The notes under the pieces: model-generated | Databases searched by the model: none | What the model was told of the DNA's origin: nothing | The model's input: the letters and a program-made list of their open reading frames with translations, nothing else | Assembly: GCA_918026815.1 (NCBI GenBank) | Contig: CAKJVC010000193.1 | Coordinates: forward strand, 1-64,000 | DNA: 64,000 nt | DNA from: Chalara sp. BL73 | Taxonomy: Eukaryota > Ascomycota > Leotiomycetes > Helotiales | Direction: 5' to 3' | Program-made: the position numbers and the translations under genes | Shown: piece after piece, positions 22,670 through 34,100 of the stretch | Layout of the letters: every line of letters begins with the position of its first letter | Position numbering within the stretch: the stretch's first letter is position 1

Positions 22670-24592
22670 ATGGCTTTAACTCTCTCCGCGAATATTGTCG
22701 ACCTGGGTGAGAGAAATAACGAGGACGTTGTGCTTCAGGACGCCCCGGCATTCGAGTATAAGCAATCAACGATTCCAGTTTCAGCAACATGGAGACCGAC
22801 CTACCATTTCATGGCGGCGAATGGCTGGATGAACGACCCGTGTGGTCCTGGGTACAACCCGGAGACCAAATTATATCACCTCTCGTTTCAATGGAATCCA
22901 AACGGAAACTTTTGGGGAGATGTATGCTGGGGCCAAGCCACGTCCCCCGACCTTTTGTCCTGGGAAGTCTCGAAAACTCCCAGCTTACAGCCTTCTGAGG
23001 TATACGACCGCTGTGCAGTTTACACTGGATGTTTCCAGCCAACGAGCATCACTGGAGAGGCGGACGGCAGTTTAACCCAAATCTATACCTCGGTCTCTCG
23101 ACTTCCAATACACCATACCCTTTCATACAACAACGGTAGCGAAACACTCAGTGTAACGAGCTCTCGCGATGGAGGGAAGACCTGGAAGAAGTCGGATAAA
23201 AATCCAATATTACCAGGACCACCTGATGGCCTCTCTGTCACGGGATTTCGCGATCCCTTCATTTCGCAATGGCCACTATTAGCTGAAGGCCAAAAGGCCC
23301 CAGAGAAGCAGCTATACGGCATCTTATCAGGTGGCATTAAAGATTCGACGCCGACAGCATTTGTGTATTCTGTGGATCCCACGAACCTCTCCTCGTGGAT
23401 ATATATTGGACTTATAGCAGATGTTGGTCTAAACTACAGCCCTTCGCATTGGTCGGGGGACTTTGGACGCAACTGGGAAGTCGTGAACTTCGCATCGCTG
23501 AAAAATGATACATCATCGAAGACACAGGATTTTTTGATTATGGGTGTTGAAGGAGCCATACCACAGCCCAAAAAGGGTATGTCGTCGTCGAAAGCACACA
23601 CCACGGAAACTCGAACATCGCGTTTGCATTTGTGGATGGCCGGTACTGTAATTTCAAGCAAACGTGATCCATCTGCGCCACTGATGGATTATGAATACGG
23701 AGGATACTTTGACCATGGCTGTCTTTATGCATCCAATTCGTTCTGGGACCCTGTCACGGAGCGCAACGTCGTGTTTGGTTGGATACAGGAAGAAGACCAT
23801 TCAAAATCTTTGGCAGAGTCTCAAGGCTGGCAGGGTGTAATTTCACTCCCTCGTGTGTTGGACCTCCAAACAACGCACCATGTTGTTCGTGCTCATAGAT
23901 CGGCATTACAAGAGATCACTTCTATTCAATGTGAAGATGACGGCCGAGGTACATACTCAGTCTCCACTTTAGGGATCTCGCCAGATCCTCGGGTTGAAAT
24001 TTTGAGATCCGGCGCACAACATGACACAATCTCGAAAATACCTCTTAAAGAAGCAGGAGACGGTTTATCTAAACTCTCCGTCAAATCAATGACATGGGAA
24101 CTAGAGTGCAAAATAGCCGTTGGACAGATCAGTAGCAGAGTAGGATTCAATATCGACCATATATCAAGTAAGACTGCTATTTTAGATAAATTAACGCGTA
24201 ATAATTTAGCAGAAGAGAAAAGCACGCCCGTGAGAACGGTGATGTTTTTTAACTCTGCCAACGAAACTTTCGTGATCGAAAGAAAGGAAGCATCGCTCGT
24301 GAACTCTGAGATCAATACAGCCGCAGAGGTTGCTCCGCACACTCTGTTTACCATAGCCGATCCGGATTCCGGAATACAAGCGGAAGAAACTCTGCACGTG
24401 CGGGTTTTTTGGGACATGAGTGTGGTTGAGGTTTTCGTCAACGGTAGAACGGTGATTTCAACGAGGATCTACGTTGCTAATGAAGGCGGTGCAACGATTA
24501 ATTTCTTTGCAGACGCAGCAGGTAGTGAAAAGGCAGACGCGGTTGTGACCGAAGCTACAGTATGGGATGGTCTCAAGACCAGCCGTAGCTGA
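22670..24592 (+). CDS. GH32 beta-fructofuranosidase (invertase/fructan hydrolase type), intracellular
   Basis: This single-exon gene encodes 640 residues. The enzyme releases fructose from sucrose or fructans. The five-bladed catalytic domain shows the three GH32 acids: WMNDPCG with nucleophile Asp56, FRDP with Asp195 (transition-state stabiliser), and NWEVVNF with Glu270 as likely acid/base. Other family signs are FQWNPNG, a WGQATSPDLLSWE blade and FGWIQEED. The C-terminal 200 residues fit the beta-sandwich module and end with SVVEVFVNGRTVISTRIY. There is no signal peptide, so it should act inside the cell on imported sugar, which fits the transporter transcribed divergently beside it. The family's usual NDPNG is NDPCG here. 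Whether it prefers sucrose or longer fructans, or transfers fructose, cannot be told. Confidence 0.92.
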   Translation: MALTLSANIVDLGERNNEDVVLQDAPAFEYKQSTIPVSATWRPTYHFMAANGWMNDPCGPGYNPETKLYHLSFQWNPNGNFWGDVCWGQATSPDLLSWEVSKTPSLQPSEVYDRCAVYTGCFQPTSITGEADGSLTQIYTSVSRLPIHHTLSYNNGSETLSVTSSRDGGKTWKKSDKNPILPGPPDGLSVTGFRDPFISQWPLLAEGQKAPEKQLYGILSGGIKDSTPTAFVYSVDPTNLSSWIYIGLIADVGLNYSPSHWSGDFGRNWEVVNFASLKNDTSSKTQDFLIMGVEGAIPQPKKGMSSSKAHTTETRTSRLHLWMAGTVISSKRDPSAPLMDYEYGGYFDHGCLYASNSFWDPVTERNVVFGWIQEEDHSKSLAESQGWQGVISLPRVLDLQTTHHVVRAHRSALQEITSIQCEDDGRGTYSVSTLGISPDPRVEILRSGAQHDTISKIPLKEAGDGLSKLSVKSMTWELECKIAVGQISSRVGFNIDHISSKTAILDKLTRNNLAEEKSTPVRTVMFFNSANETFVIERKEASLVNSEINTAAEVAPHTLFTIADPDSGIQAEETLHVRVFWDMSVVEVFVNGRTVISTRIYVANEGGATINFFADAAGSEKADAVVTEATVWDGLKTSRS

Positions 24593-24741
24593 ATGATTAT
24601 GTAGCTTATATAGTTGTATCTAAATACAAAATACATTGAATTAGACTCACAACAACAAATATAGGCCTCACACATGGCTTAAATCCTACAATACAAGTAG
24701 CGTCAGTAGGATATAATAACTAAAATAATAAATGATAGGCT

Positions 24742-25215
24742 TCATGGCAAATACTCCAAGGGATAATCCTTTTGTAGCTGTGCTACGTTCTGTAGACTGG
24801 GCTGTGCTTCGAGCAAGTCCTTGACCACAGAGTACATTTCCTCTCTAAAAAAAATGATCGATGTATTTCGCTATTTCAAATTCAGGTTCGTAGCCCGTCC
24901 GCTTCCAGAGAGATTTGATAGGTTTTTTGGCAGATTGTTCAGACATAAACATGGAGGATATGGAGTTTACAGGCCAAATTATCAACCTTGCTTTACCTTT
25001 CAAACGTTTCGTACTACTCATACCTTCGCTAAAGTATCTCTCAGACACATTGCTTGTCAATTTGGACTTTTCGCTACTATGTTACAAAGGGTCTAGTAAG
25101 GTAGTGCCGGCATCGCTTCCAGACCGGGTATAAGTTTCTTGTCAATGCATCCATTTATAATAAGAATCATGTAGTCAGTGGCTTGAGGATTTCCTGCTGG
25201 GCGCTAGTTGATTTG
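24742..25215 (-). pseudogene. Decayed gene remnant, unknown family
   Basis: On the minus strand three protein-like stretches follow each other in different frames: NPQATDYMILIINGCIDKK and LIPGLEAMPALPY (about 25190-25100), then SLWKRTGYEPEFEIAKYIDH (about 24910-24855), then EEMYSVVKDLLEAQPSLQNV and DYPLEYLP ending at a TGA (24742). A T8 run with an AG at 24848-24857 could be an intron acceptor, but no donor lies near it, and stops separate the first two parts. I read it as the broken 3' end of a gene I cannot name. Confidence 0.45.
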
Positions 25216-25570
25216 CCATTCTAGTTCTATATTTTGCCACTGTGCATGTAGAAATTTTCAGTGAAGTGTAGATCAGGACCCCAAATCCATTGAGATACAT
25301 ATTAAAAAAAATACACATAATCATACTAGACCTCCACATAAATAAGTGTTTTTAATGTACATTCAATCTTAGATGTTACTGCTTCTGATTCTCTACTTTG
25401 ATTGAGATGCGCAAATGTACTTGCGATGATGACTAACTATTTTTCGTTCCTTCCAAAAGAGACAAGGGAAATTCTACTTACCATAGTAGCTACAATTTGT
25501 TCCGAAGTCCGCCATCCTTCTCTCATGAGTTTTTCTAGGAATAATGTGCTTTGTTACTTCATAGAGCATA
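25216..25570. other. Intergenic, nothing seen
   Basis: The stretch is AT-rich, and a short frame at 25402-25626 has no protein character. It probably contains the promoter of the next gene. Confidence 0.45.
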
Positions 25571-27410
25571 ATGCCAAAGCACGACGACTCAGCAGCAGCC
25601 ATATCTACTCCCAGATCAATATGTGATATACCTGCAGCGCCACCTGATCGTTTACACACGAAGGACGCGGGGACAGTTGTAGATCTGACCAAACCACAGA
25701 CCATACCAGACAGCCTCTCTTCGGTTTTCTCCCAGAGCCAATTAGCACTTGCCTTCGCAATTCAGAAATCTAGGCCTGATGGGGTCTCCACCAAACGTGA
25801 GAGCGCCAGCGGCCCTTTCATACATGTTATGGCTGATGTAAAAACAGAGTATTGTTCACACTTAAGAAAGAACGTTAAGGTCGGGAGCACAAACCCAGAA
25901 CTAAACCAACAGCATATCGATGCCTCTGGATTTTGGAAAGATCAATATAGCATGATATACCAGGAGAAGAAGGAGCTCGAGAAAAAGATCCGAATTCTGG
26001 AAGAGGGACAGGTGGTTCGAGAACAGTTGGGAATAGGCGCCACAGAGCCGATAGCTTTATTTGCCAGTGGGAGGAAACGTGCCGCCGAATGCCACGATGC
26101 TGAAAAATGGTTCAAGCAGAAGGAGAGAGATATGGCAGCCTTTGACAAAGATATGACACTAAGACTGAGTACTAGTAGTATGTCGCAGTACCCTCAGTCG
26201 ACCTTTATATACTACTCATATTACAATGTTATTAGCCTGCTTGTCTTCTATTCAAACAAGCTGCGGTCTGAAAAACAGACAGCCTTTGTTCGAGTAGTAG
26301 GCCTTTATGCTAACGACCGAATGTAGTCTTGCGCCTTGCACGACAGCGAGAAATTCTGGAGAGATCATGTAAAGAATGTGGGGCACCGGATAGTATCGAG
26401 GCTCTGTCGAGAGTGTGCATTCAAACAATTACCGTGCTCGAAGGCGCATTGTCAGATTGCTCCACTCCTTTATGGTCGGCCAAAATGAACGCAGATCGGC
26501 AAGTCATAGAACTCCTTCAACAATCTATGTACCAAATTCAGATCACCTTTCGAGCTTGCTTTGATTCTCTAAGCGACCTTTGTCGAACTATTCTAGGAAG
26601 GAAACTCAGGCTGAGCATAACTTATCGCATGGTAATGTTCTTCAGTATGGCTTTGAATCACCTGCAAACACTGTGCAGCTTGCAAGCAGAGAATGAAGCT
26701 GATGAGAATCGAAGTCTACGTCATAAACGTGGTAGGTGAAAGTCAACAATGAATCAAGAACTTCTTCCGACTAGCTTGATTACACATGCTAACCTTCATT
26801 AGCAAGAGTAGTCGAAGGAACAGAGTACGCAGTTACCAAGTATCTAGCTAAGGCTTTGATATCAATGTGCCAGATGGAATGGAGCGTTGGAGAACCTGGG
26901 CATAGTGAGATCTTGGAGGGGCTTCTATTCTTCATATTGGATCACATCGGAAGACTGGTATCTCAAGCAATCTTCAAGGAGCATGTTGCTCAGTCAGGCC
27001 GTCCTGGAAACATCACGAACTCAGGTCCAACAATGCCTCTTGAAGCCATAAAATTAGAGGCCCTTCACATGGTACAGATTCTGTACGCCGCATTGGGCAA
27101 ATCTCCCGATCGAAAGGAGCTGGTTGCGCGTGTGTTGACGGAACACGAGGCAGGCATCGACATACAATTAAGCGCAAAAAACTCTTCCAAAAATATTAAA
27201 GATATGTTGAAGAGATCTAAAGAAATGATCCAAAGTTCTCTGGTAAAAAGTGCGGTGGATGGGCAAGAGCTGGAAAGCCTGAGGCTGCCCACTCCGCCAC
27301 AGGATAGCATGAGTGACTTACCGCAGCCAAACGATTCTCAGGAAAAGTACATTATAGAGTGGCTATTAGGCTCAGTGTGGGCACTGGCAGGCTGGGACAT
27401 GGTTGCTTGA
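25571..27410 (+). CDS. Orphan protein with coiled coil, function unknown
   Basis: Exons 25571-26177, 26327-26731 and 26803-27410 join in phase and give 539 residues. Intron 2 is 71 bp. Intron 1 would be 149 bp, longer than usual here, with a TGCTAAC branch site just before its acceptor, so an extra small exon inside it is possible. Visible features are a polar N terminus with the stretch VVDLTKPQTIPDSLSSV, a coiled coil near residues 130-150 (YQEKKELEKKIRILEEGQ), a His/Lys-rich helix region, and a helical C-terminal half with RSCKECGAPDSIEALSRVC. There is no signal peptide or membrane segment. I do not recognise a domain. The exon phases and consistent helical character support a real gene. 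Confidence 0.62.
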
Positions 27411-27515
27411 TAATGAAGTATAGCAGGTGGGGTATATAATTGCATGGCTTTTGCGAATTTTAAGGCTGTAAGTTGACATGAATGTACACTCCACCAACTC
27501 CGTTAACGTCTGGAC

Positions 27516-28597
27516 TTAGTAAGTGGCCGCAAGCCTCATCTCCAGATAGTCTCCCGAGTTGATACCTGAGTACTTCCTCTCGCCATTCTCGCCACCATAC
27601 GTTCCTTCTATAGCCTCTATCTGGCTGTCATAGTTAGGATTGCAGAAATATGCAACACTATACCGAGCAGGATGCATATCTCCTTCTGCTGGTGAAGGAG
27701 GTTCTACTACTCGATGTAATGTACTCTTAATCGTATCATTGCTCCACCTCGCCAGCAAATCCCCTGCATTAACTACCACGGATCCTGGGATCGGCGTCGC
27801 GTTTACAAACGTTCCGTCGGGGCTCTTGACTTGCAAACCTCCTCTATTATCCTGAAATAGTAGTGTGATAGATCCGTAGTCCGTGTGCTCACCAGCCCGT
27901 ACTTGGAGCCTATTCTTGCGGAACACTTCTTTAGGTGCTGGCGGATAATGTAGCAGCCGTAATGTGTTATCTCCAATATCTGTATAGTTGTCAAAATATG
28001 ACTCTTCAAGGCCCATACCCACGGCAATAGCGCGCATGACTTCAATATGCAAATCCTTAGCCTGATTGTGAAAATCTATCATCACATTTTTGAATGTCTC
28101 TGCATCTTCGTCGCCAGAAGGCCAATTGTTCGGCATTCCTTCTGCGCCCTCACGCCCTATCTCGAAACTCTCTTTCAGATCCACACCCGCACCGGCTTTT
28201 AGCTTCTCTACTTCTTCCTTTGATGTGAGTGTTGTGGTTTTCTCGCGTCCATGAGCGACGTAGCCACGGTTCGCGCGGGGTGTGGTCCATCCTAGTGCAT
28301 CTTTCTGAGCAGTCGGTCGCGTAAAGAACTTTGCGGATGTTTGGAAGACGGTGGAGACGGTAGAAGAGGAGATGGGATGGTTGATTAGATAAATAAAGCC
28401 CGCGTTTTGGAAACCGGTGAGGATGGAAGAGGCGGCGGATTGGCGCTCTGCGGGCGTGCCATTGAGAAAGAGGGAGAAGTCGATGAGCTGGGAGCATTAG
28501 CCAAATAATTAATAGGTGATGGAGGTAGTACGGGGATGACGAGGTTGTCTGCGCTGACGGCGCTTGTGGTTGTTGAAGCTGGGGCTGCGGATGGCAT
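27516..28597 (-). CDS. Thymine dioxygenase (thymine-7-hydroxylase)
   Basis: This Fe(II)/2-oxoglutarate enzyme oxidises the methyl group of thymine in three steps to 5-carboxyuracil (isoorotate). Exons 28597-28532 and 28487-27516 (intron 44 bp) give 345 residues, as in the Neurospora enzyme. The N-terminal DIOX domain begins IPLIDFSLFLNG and has FQNAGFIYLINHP. The catalytic core shows the iron triad His223-x-Asp225 (GEHTDYGSITLLFQD) and His280 (STLHRVVEPP), and Arg297-x-Ser299 for 2-oxoglutarate (ARYSVAYF). The stretches WTTPRANRGYVAHGREK and YSGINSGDYLEMRLAATY at the C terminus closely resemble thymine-7-hydroxylase as I know it. The enzyme for the next step is encoded divergently 402 bp away, which strongly supports the specific call over a general oxygenase. 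Confidence 0.9.
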
Positions 28598-28999
28598 TGT
28601 TAATGGGGTGGGAGTGGTTTAGCAATTGTGGTGTTCGTGGGATGCAGACAAGATTGATATATGACCTTGTTAATACCCAGAAGTCAGAGGATGAAGCGAC
28701 TGAACAAACTTCCTATTCTTGTCTCACGGCGGCCTCCGCGGCCGAAGATAGGTGGTTGCTGAAGCACAAACTCACTTGGAGTACATGATAGTGAAAGGAG
28801 GGGCGATAAGGAATGCGGGGTTCTGAAACACGCTGCTTGGGTATGGTGCCAAGGTAACACTAAGCACAGACAGGAAGGTCTATATCTACCCACGTTCTAT
28901 TGTCCCTATAATTTTTAATGGACGCCTGTTCGGAGCTTTTTATATCAACTCAAGCATTTCTCGTTTAGAGGTATTCTTGAAGAGAGGGAGCAGGGCGCC
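28598..28999. promoter_or_regulatory. Divergent promoter with three GATA sites
   Basis: This is the intergenic region between the thymine dioxygenase and the 5-carboxyuracil decarboxylase genes. Three HGATAR sites, the target of the nitrogen regulators AreA/NIT2, lie within 64 bp on the plus strand: AGATAG at 28746, TGATAG at 28786 and CGATAA at 28804. This suggests joint nitrogen control of the thymine-to-uracil pathway. Confidence 0.5.
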
Positions 29000-30088
29000 A
29001 TGGCTTCGAAATCACCCATTGTGGATATTCATACTCATGTTTATCCTCCATCTTACATCAGTCTCCTCAAATCAAGGACATCAATTCCATATATCTTTCC
29101 ATCTTCAGATTCGTTAAGGCTGGTCATCTTGCCCGCGGAAGATACAGAAAGCACTTCTCGAGGCCGGCCGGTAGGTGCAGAGTACTATGACATCAATGAA
29201 AAGATAAAGTTCATGGATACACACTCCATTGACATATCTGTCATATCATTAGCAAACCCGTGGTTAGACTGGGTGCCTCAAGAAGAAGCTGCAAAGGCTG
29301 CAAAGAATATCAATGATGAGGTAGATACGGAGTGTGCAAAGTTTCCGGGCCGATTGTATGCGTTTGCTACACTCCCATTGAGTGGTGGCAAGGAGGTGAT
29401 TGTAAAGGAGATTCGAAGGTTAAAGGAACTAAGGTATATGCGAGGCATTATTTTAGGTACGACAGGGTTGGGGAAGGGACTCGATGATCCGGAGCTATTA
29501 CCAATCTTTGAGGTTTTGCAGGATGCAAAGTTACCAATTTTCTTGCATCCGCATTATGGACTTCCCAGCTCGGTCTGGGGAGAAAGAAGCAGTGATTACG
29601 GACATGTTCTTCCACTCGCCTTGGGATTTCCGATGGAGACGACCATTGCGGTCACAAGAATGATCCTCGCAGGCGTCTTTGAGAATGTTCCAGAGCTGGA
29701 GATCATTCTCGCACATTCGGGCGGTACACTTCCATTTCTTGCAGGGAGGATCGAGTCTTGCATTGAACATGACGCACATTTCAAAGCCGAAGGCAAGCTA
29801 AGCCGGAGTAGGAGAACGGTATGGGAGATCTTGAAGAAGAATATCTACCTAGATGCAGTCATCTATGGAGATGTAGGACTGAAGGCTGCGATTCAGGCGA
29901 GTGGAGAGGATCGGGTATTGTTTGGGACAGACCACCCTTTTTTCCCGCCGCTAGGAAAAGAGGATGGGAAGTGGGTGAGCGTTGAGACAAACTATGAAGG
30001 TATCAAAGCCGCTCTAGGCAGTCAAACAGATGGTGCCGCTGCTGCATTGGGAGGGAACGCTGTAAGGATACTTAACTTAAGTATCTGA
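29000..30088 (+). CDS. 5-Carboxyuracil (isoorotate) decarboxylase
   Basis: This metal-dependent amidohydrolase-family enzyme removes CO2 from 5-carboxyuracil to give uracil, the last step of thymine salvage. The single exon encodes 362 residues. It has the ACMSD-type fold pattern: VDIHTHVYPPSY with His11 and His13, FLHPHYGLPS with His183, LAHSGGTLPF with His239, and FGTDHPFFPP with Asp311, the expected metal ligands and catalytic residues. The stretches RGIILGTTGLGKGLDDPELL and YGHVLPLALGFPMETTIAV match the fungal isoorotate decarboxylase described from Cordyceps, as I recall that sequence, far better than 6-methylsalicylate decarboxylases. The ATG is preceded by a good context. Divergent pairing with thymine dioxygenase supports the call. 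Confidence 0.9.
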   Translation: MASKSPIVDIHTHVYPPSYISLLKSRTSIPYIFPSSDSLRLVILPAEDTESTSRGRPVGAEYYDINEKIKFMDTHSIDISVISLANPWLDWVPQEEAAKAAKNINDEVDTECAKFPGRLYAFATLPLSGGKEVIVKEIRRLKELRYMRGIILGTTGLGKGLDDPELLPIFEVLQDAKLPIFLHPHYGLPSSVWGERSSDYGHVLPLALGFPMETTIAVTRMILAGVFENVPELEIILAHSGGTLPFLAGRIESCIEHDAHFKAEGKLSRSRRTVWEILKKNIYLDAVIYGDVGLKAAIQASGEDRVLFGTDHPFFPPLGKEDGKWVSVETNYEGIKAALGSQTDGAAAALGGNAVRILNLSI

Positions 30089-31163
30089 TGCCACAAGCTT
30101 TGTAAAAGAGCGCTGAATCGGATGTTTCTCTTTCCGCTTTGTTGAGAGCTTGCCCCCAGTTAAGTGCTCGTCGCATCAGCCGAGCCTGTTTACTGATTAA
30201 GATTACGCTGGAGGAGGAATGAATAATGGACGACATGATGAGGATCTGCTTTGATTGTTCGGCGTCCCTTCCGTAATATTAATGCAACCCTAAGGCATGA
30301 TGCCTGCGAGCAAGCGGCGGCATTGGGGTGGGGCGTCTCTTTCCCATTTCTATGCTTTCGCCGTGCCTTTTCTATCTTTATTTCAACTTTTACGTTACAG
30401 TTTGCCGCATTTCGCTATAGCAAGTGCCTGAATTATTCGACGAGCACCAGCAGTCAGATCTTGTAACCCTCTTGGAGGCATCAAGTGTCAGAGCATGCAC
30501 CTACTTAAAAGTTATTCCAGAGAGTCTCGCCAGAGCTTGTGTAATATGGTGAACTTCAAGGCTCTTGAATTCTGCGGCTGAATCATCTGATATCCTGCAC
30601 AGTCAAGGATGGTGCTTCGCTGAAAAATATGCGATTGGTGTAAAAGTCTGGACTCAACTCAAGCTTAGCATTTCCTAAACCAGCCCGGACACATTTGCAT
30701 GGCTTGCATACATATTTACGGTTAGTACCAATAATAAAGATGGATAAACCCGCAGAGCCTCCTTTTTGCTTAGCTCAGTATATGGTTGCCGAACTAGGCT
30801 CGCTCCATAGCTTTTGATTCGCTGGGTGTTGCAACCACTGCAAACGTGGCGTACAGCTCTGTCGCCACAGACGCCGACTTTTCGGGAGTAAGTCTCAGGA
30901 CTTCTGCAGTAGTGGATTGATTGGACTGGTTGGATTCATCAATGCGTGTACGCCACGATATGTGGATTGGTGGCTGCAGCTCCCTATATTGATTTCCAAA
31001 TAGAAGCAGGATGTAGTGGTTGCTTTTTTGAGCCTCTTTTTTGCAGGTTGACCTCAGTAAATAAGAGGCCATCCGGCATCTGAGCTTACTCATTGGTGTG
31101 ATAGCACCTTCGAGTTGTCAATACAGTCTACCTTATCTGTATCAATTCTAAGCAACCCAAAAA
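30089..31163. other. Intergenic, one doubtful small frame
   Basis: A 99-codon minus-strand frame at 31093-30794 starts with ATG and ends ELYATFAVVATPSESKAM..., but there is no known family and no splice support. Otherwise nothing is seen. Confidence 0.4.
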
Positions 31164-34100
31164 ATGTCTATATGCGAAGCTTGCGGCCATGATGGTATGT
31201 CCACATCTCGAAGTCATGATTTGCAAAAACGCCAACCTAGACCTCCACCTGAGTACACATCAAAGATGTATCAAGCGCTTCCACGACATAGGGGATACAT
31301 TCGTCTTCTAAATGTGAGAGGGAGCAGTGCTGACAACCCTAACGTCGAATGCGAATTGCTTCTTCGGAAGTTTATGCGGGAAGATACTCCAGCGACCCAA
31401 AACGCATTACCTGTCCAACCATACGAAGCTTTGTCATGGTGTTGGGGGAAAGCAAAAGCAAAGTCACATATTTTGATCAGAAGAAACGGCATGCTATACG
31501 CGAAGTATGTATCTTCTGATCTGTTAGCCGCTCTCAAGGCTTTGCGCTACACCAAAACAGATCGTTATTTATGGGTAGACGCCGTGTGTATAGATCAAGA
31601 GAATACCAAAGAAAAAAACCACCAGGTAGAGATGATGTCTGAGATCTATGGTAAAGCCAATCGTGTGTGTATCTGGCTGGGAGACGGTGATAAGTCAAGT
31701 CGCATGGCGCTCCAATTCAGTGAGTCCCGTTACCGAGAATCTGATGCGACCACTGCTTACTTTTCATACTTTTAGTCAAGAAGGAGGTATTGCAGCTACA
31801 AAACTTTGATGAGCTTTGCGAAAGTGAGCAGGCAAGTGAAAAATGGGGTGCTCTTCTAGAGCTTATGCAGCGGCCGTGGTTCTCACGTCGATGGGTGGTC
31901 CAAGAAATAGCATTGGCTCGACAAGCTATGATGTATTGTGGCAGCGATAGAATTTCCTGGAAGAAATTTGCTGTCGCAGTTGAACTCTTTGTTGAGGTTG
32001 AGACTGCCACCCATCGTCTTTCAGAGGTGATGAAGAAAGATCCAAAATTCTACCATGTTCCACGTTGGTTTGAGTACGTTTCTGCCCTTGGCGCAAGCCT
32101 GTTAGTCGAGGCTACAGGCAAGCTATTCAGAGACTACAAGCCAAATGGTCCCCTCAATTTCGATTCTGAATCAGACTCAGATTCAGATTCGGAGACTTCC
32201 GAGTCGGAAATAGATTCAAGCTCAGATTATAATGTTGAATTGGCTTCAGACTCGGGCTCAAGCTTTGGTTCTACGTCTGAAGATATGAGAGTACAAGAGC
32301 ACACTCCAAGCTTCCATATGATTGAGACGTCACCAATCCAGCCACTTCTCAGCCTTGAGTACCTAGTTTCAAGTCTATCTATCTTTGATGCTACAGTCCC
32401 TCATGACACTATATATTCATTGCTTGCGATTGCGAAGGACACTTCCCCATCAGCCAGCCAAGAAGGTTCTGAGATTGTGTTAGACCATACAAAGGCGGTC
32501 CTAGAAATATTTACCGAGAAAAAGAGTTACAATGTAGACTACGGTTTGCCGTTTGTCGATGTTTGTAGGGAGTTTGTACAATTCTGTATTGATCATTCGG
32601 ACCAGAGTCGAGCACTAGATATCATTTGTCGGCCCTGGGCTCCAGATACCATGGATACCGCAGCCAACCGAAACGATTTCTCACGGAAGGCAAAGAAGAA
32701 GGAGAAGAAGAAATCGACCATTGTAGCCTCAGGACTCACTAAAAAGGGCAAGACCTCTACGAATCTTGACGAGAAGAGAATCGATACACAAGAAATCCAG
32801 CAGGGATCAGATCATAAACTACTTCCGCTACAACTCCTTCTGACTTCGAGAACAAGAGAAGGCAATGTAAAACAGCGCAAATTTAATGCAAGTATCCACG
32901 ATTCCAACGCAAGATTAGCTGCGCTCGCTGGCCGTCGCCATTGGTTCGACCCCTCACTTCCGGACCACCACTGGGGAGGAAAGATTGCTTCGAGGAGCAC
33001 GTATCACTTTGAGAAGTTTCAGAACGGATTAAGGCAAGACCACAAATTTGAGGATCAAGATCACGCGAACGCAAATGGAATTCCGATCCCTTCATGGATC
33101 CCTAAACTTACCGGAGCAGCGTATGCGATGTATTCTCAAGCAGGCGTTCATGAAATGAAGATGGGCCGCCAGAATGCAGATACTCTTGTTGGGTTGCCAC
33201 CATCTAATCAAAGTCTCATGCGAAACTATAACGCAGCTCAAACAAAGATGATAGACCTTAAATCACTTAAATTCCGCCGACGTTCTAGCATGCGACACTA
33301 TAGTATGTACGTGAAAGGCTTCATTCTGGATACCATTCTAGAGGTCCAGCCATCCTCTCAAGGTGGCGCAATTCCTCGAGAATGGGCAATAGCTGCGAAA
33401 TGGAAAAATGCGCCAGACACGGACCCACCAGATGAATTCTGGAGAACCCTTGTCGCTGATCGTGGCCGGGATGGACGAAATCCTCCAGTCTATTATTCTC
33501 GAGCTTGTAAAGAGTCTTTCTTTAAGGGCGGTCTATCTAGCGGACGTGTGGATACAACAGACTTGATAAGCAATGAGCGCTGCTCAGTAGTTGCCCAGTT
33601 CTGTCGCAGAGTTCAATCTGTCATTTGGAATAGATCACTCATTAGGACTGAAAATACGAAGAGGATGGGTTTGGCAAATCAAAACGCACAACCCGCAGAT
33701 TACATATGTATTCTATACGGATGTAGTGTTCCGGTAACCCTCCGATTAAAGGAAAAATCTCCAGATATGATTGACAAAGAAGTTGAAGAAGAGATCTGCC
33801 ATTATCAATACGGGATTGCGTCTCGCATAGCTAAGAACCACCGACGAGCAAAAGCTTTCCTTGAGAAAAGAATTTCAGAGATGAAAAAGTACAAAAAATG
33901 GGATGAGCAAATGGATGAGGAGTGGCAGAGAGATACAAAATGGAGAAAATCTTGGAACGCACAGCTTCAAAATGGCAATAAAGATGGACACAGCCAAAAT
34001 GCAGTGGCGAGAGTAAAGCTTATCAGCACTTCTAAGTCTCGTTCGGCAGGTGGTCCACCGAATCCCTCTAAATCAGACTCTTCGGGGCCGGAACAAAGCT

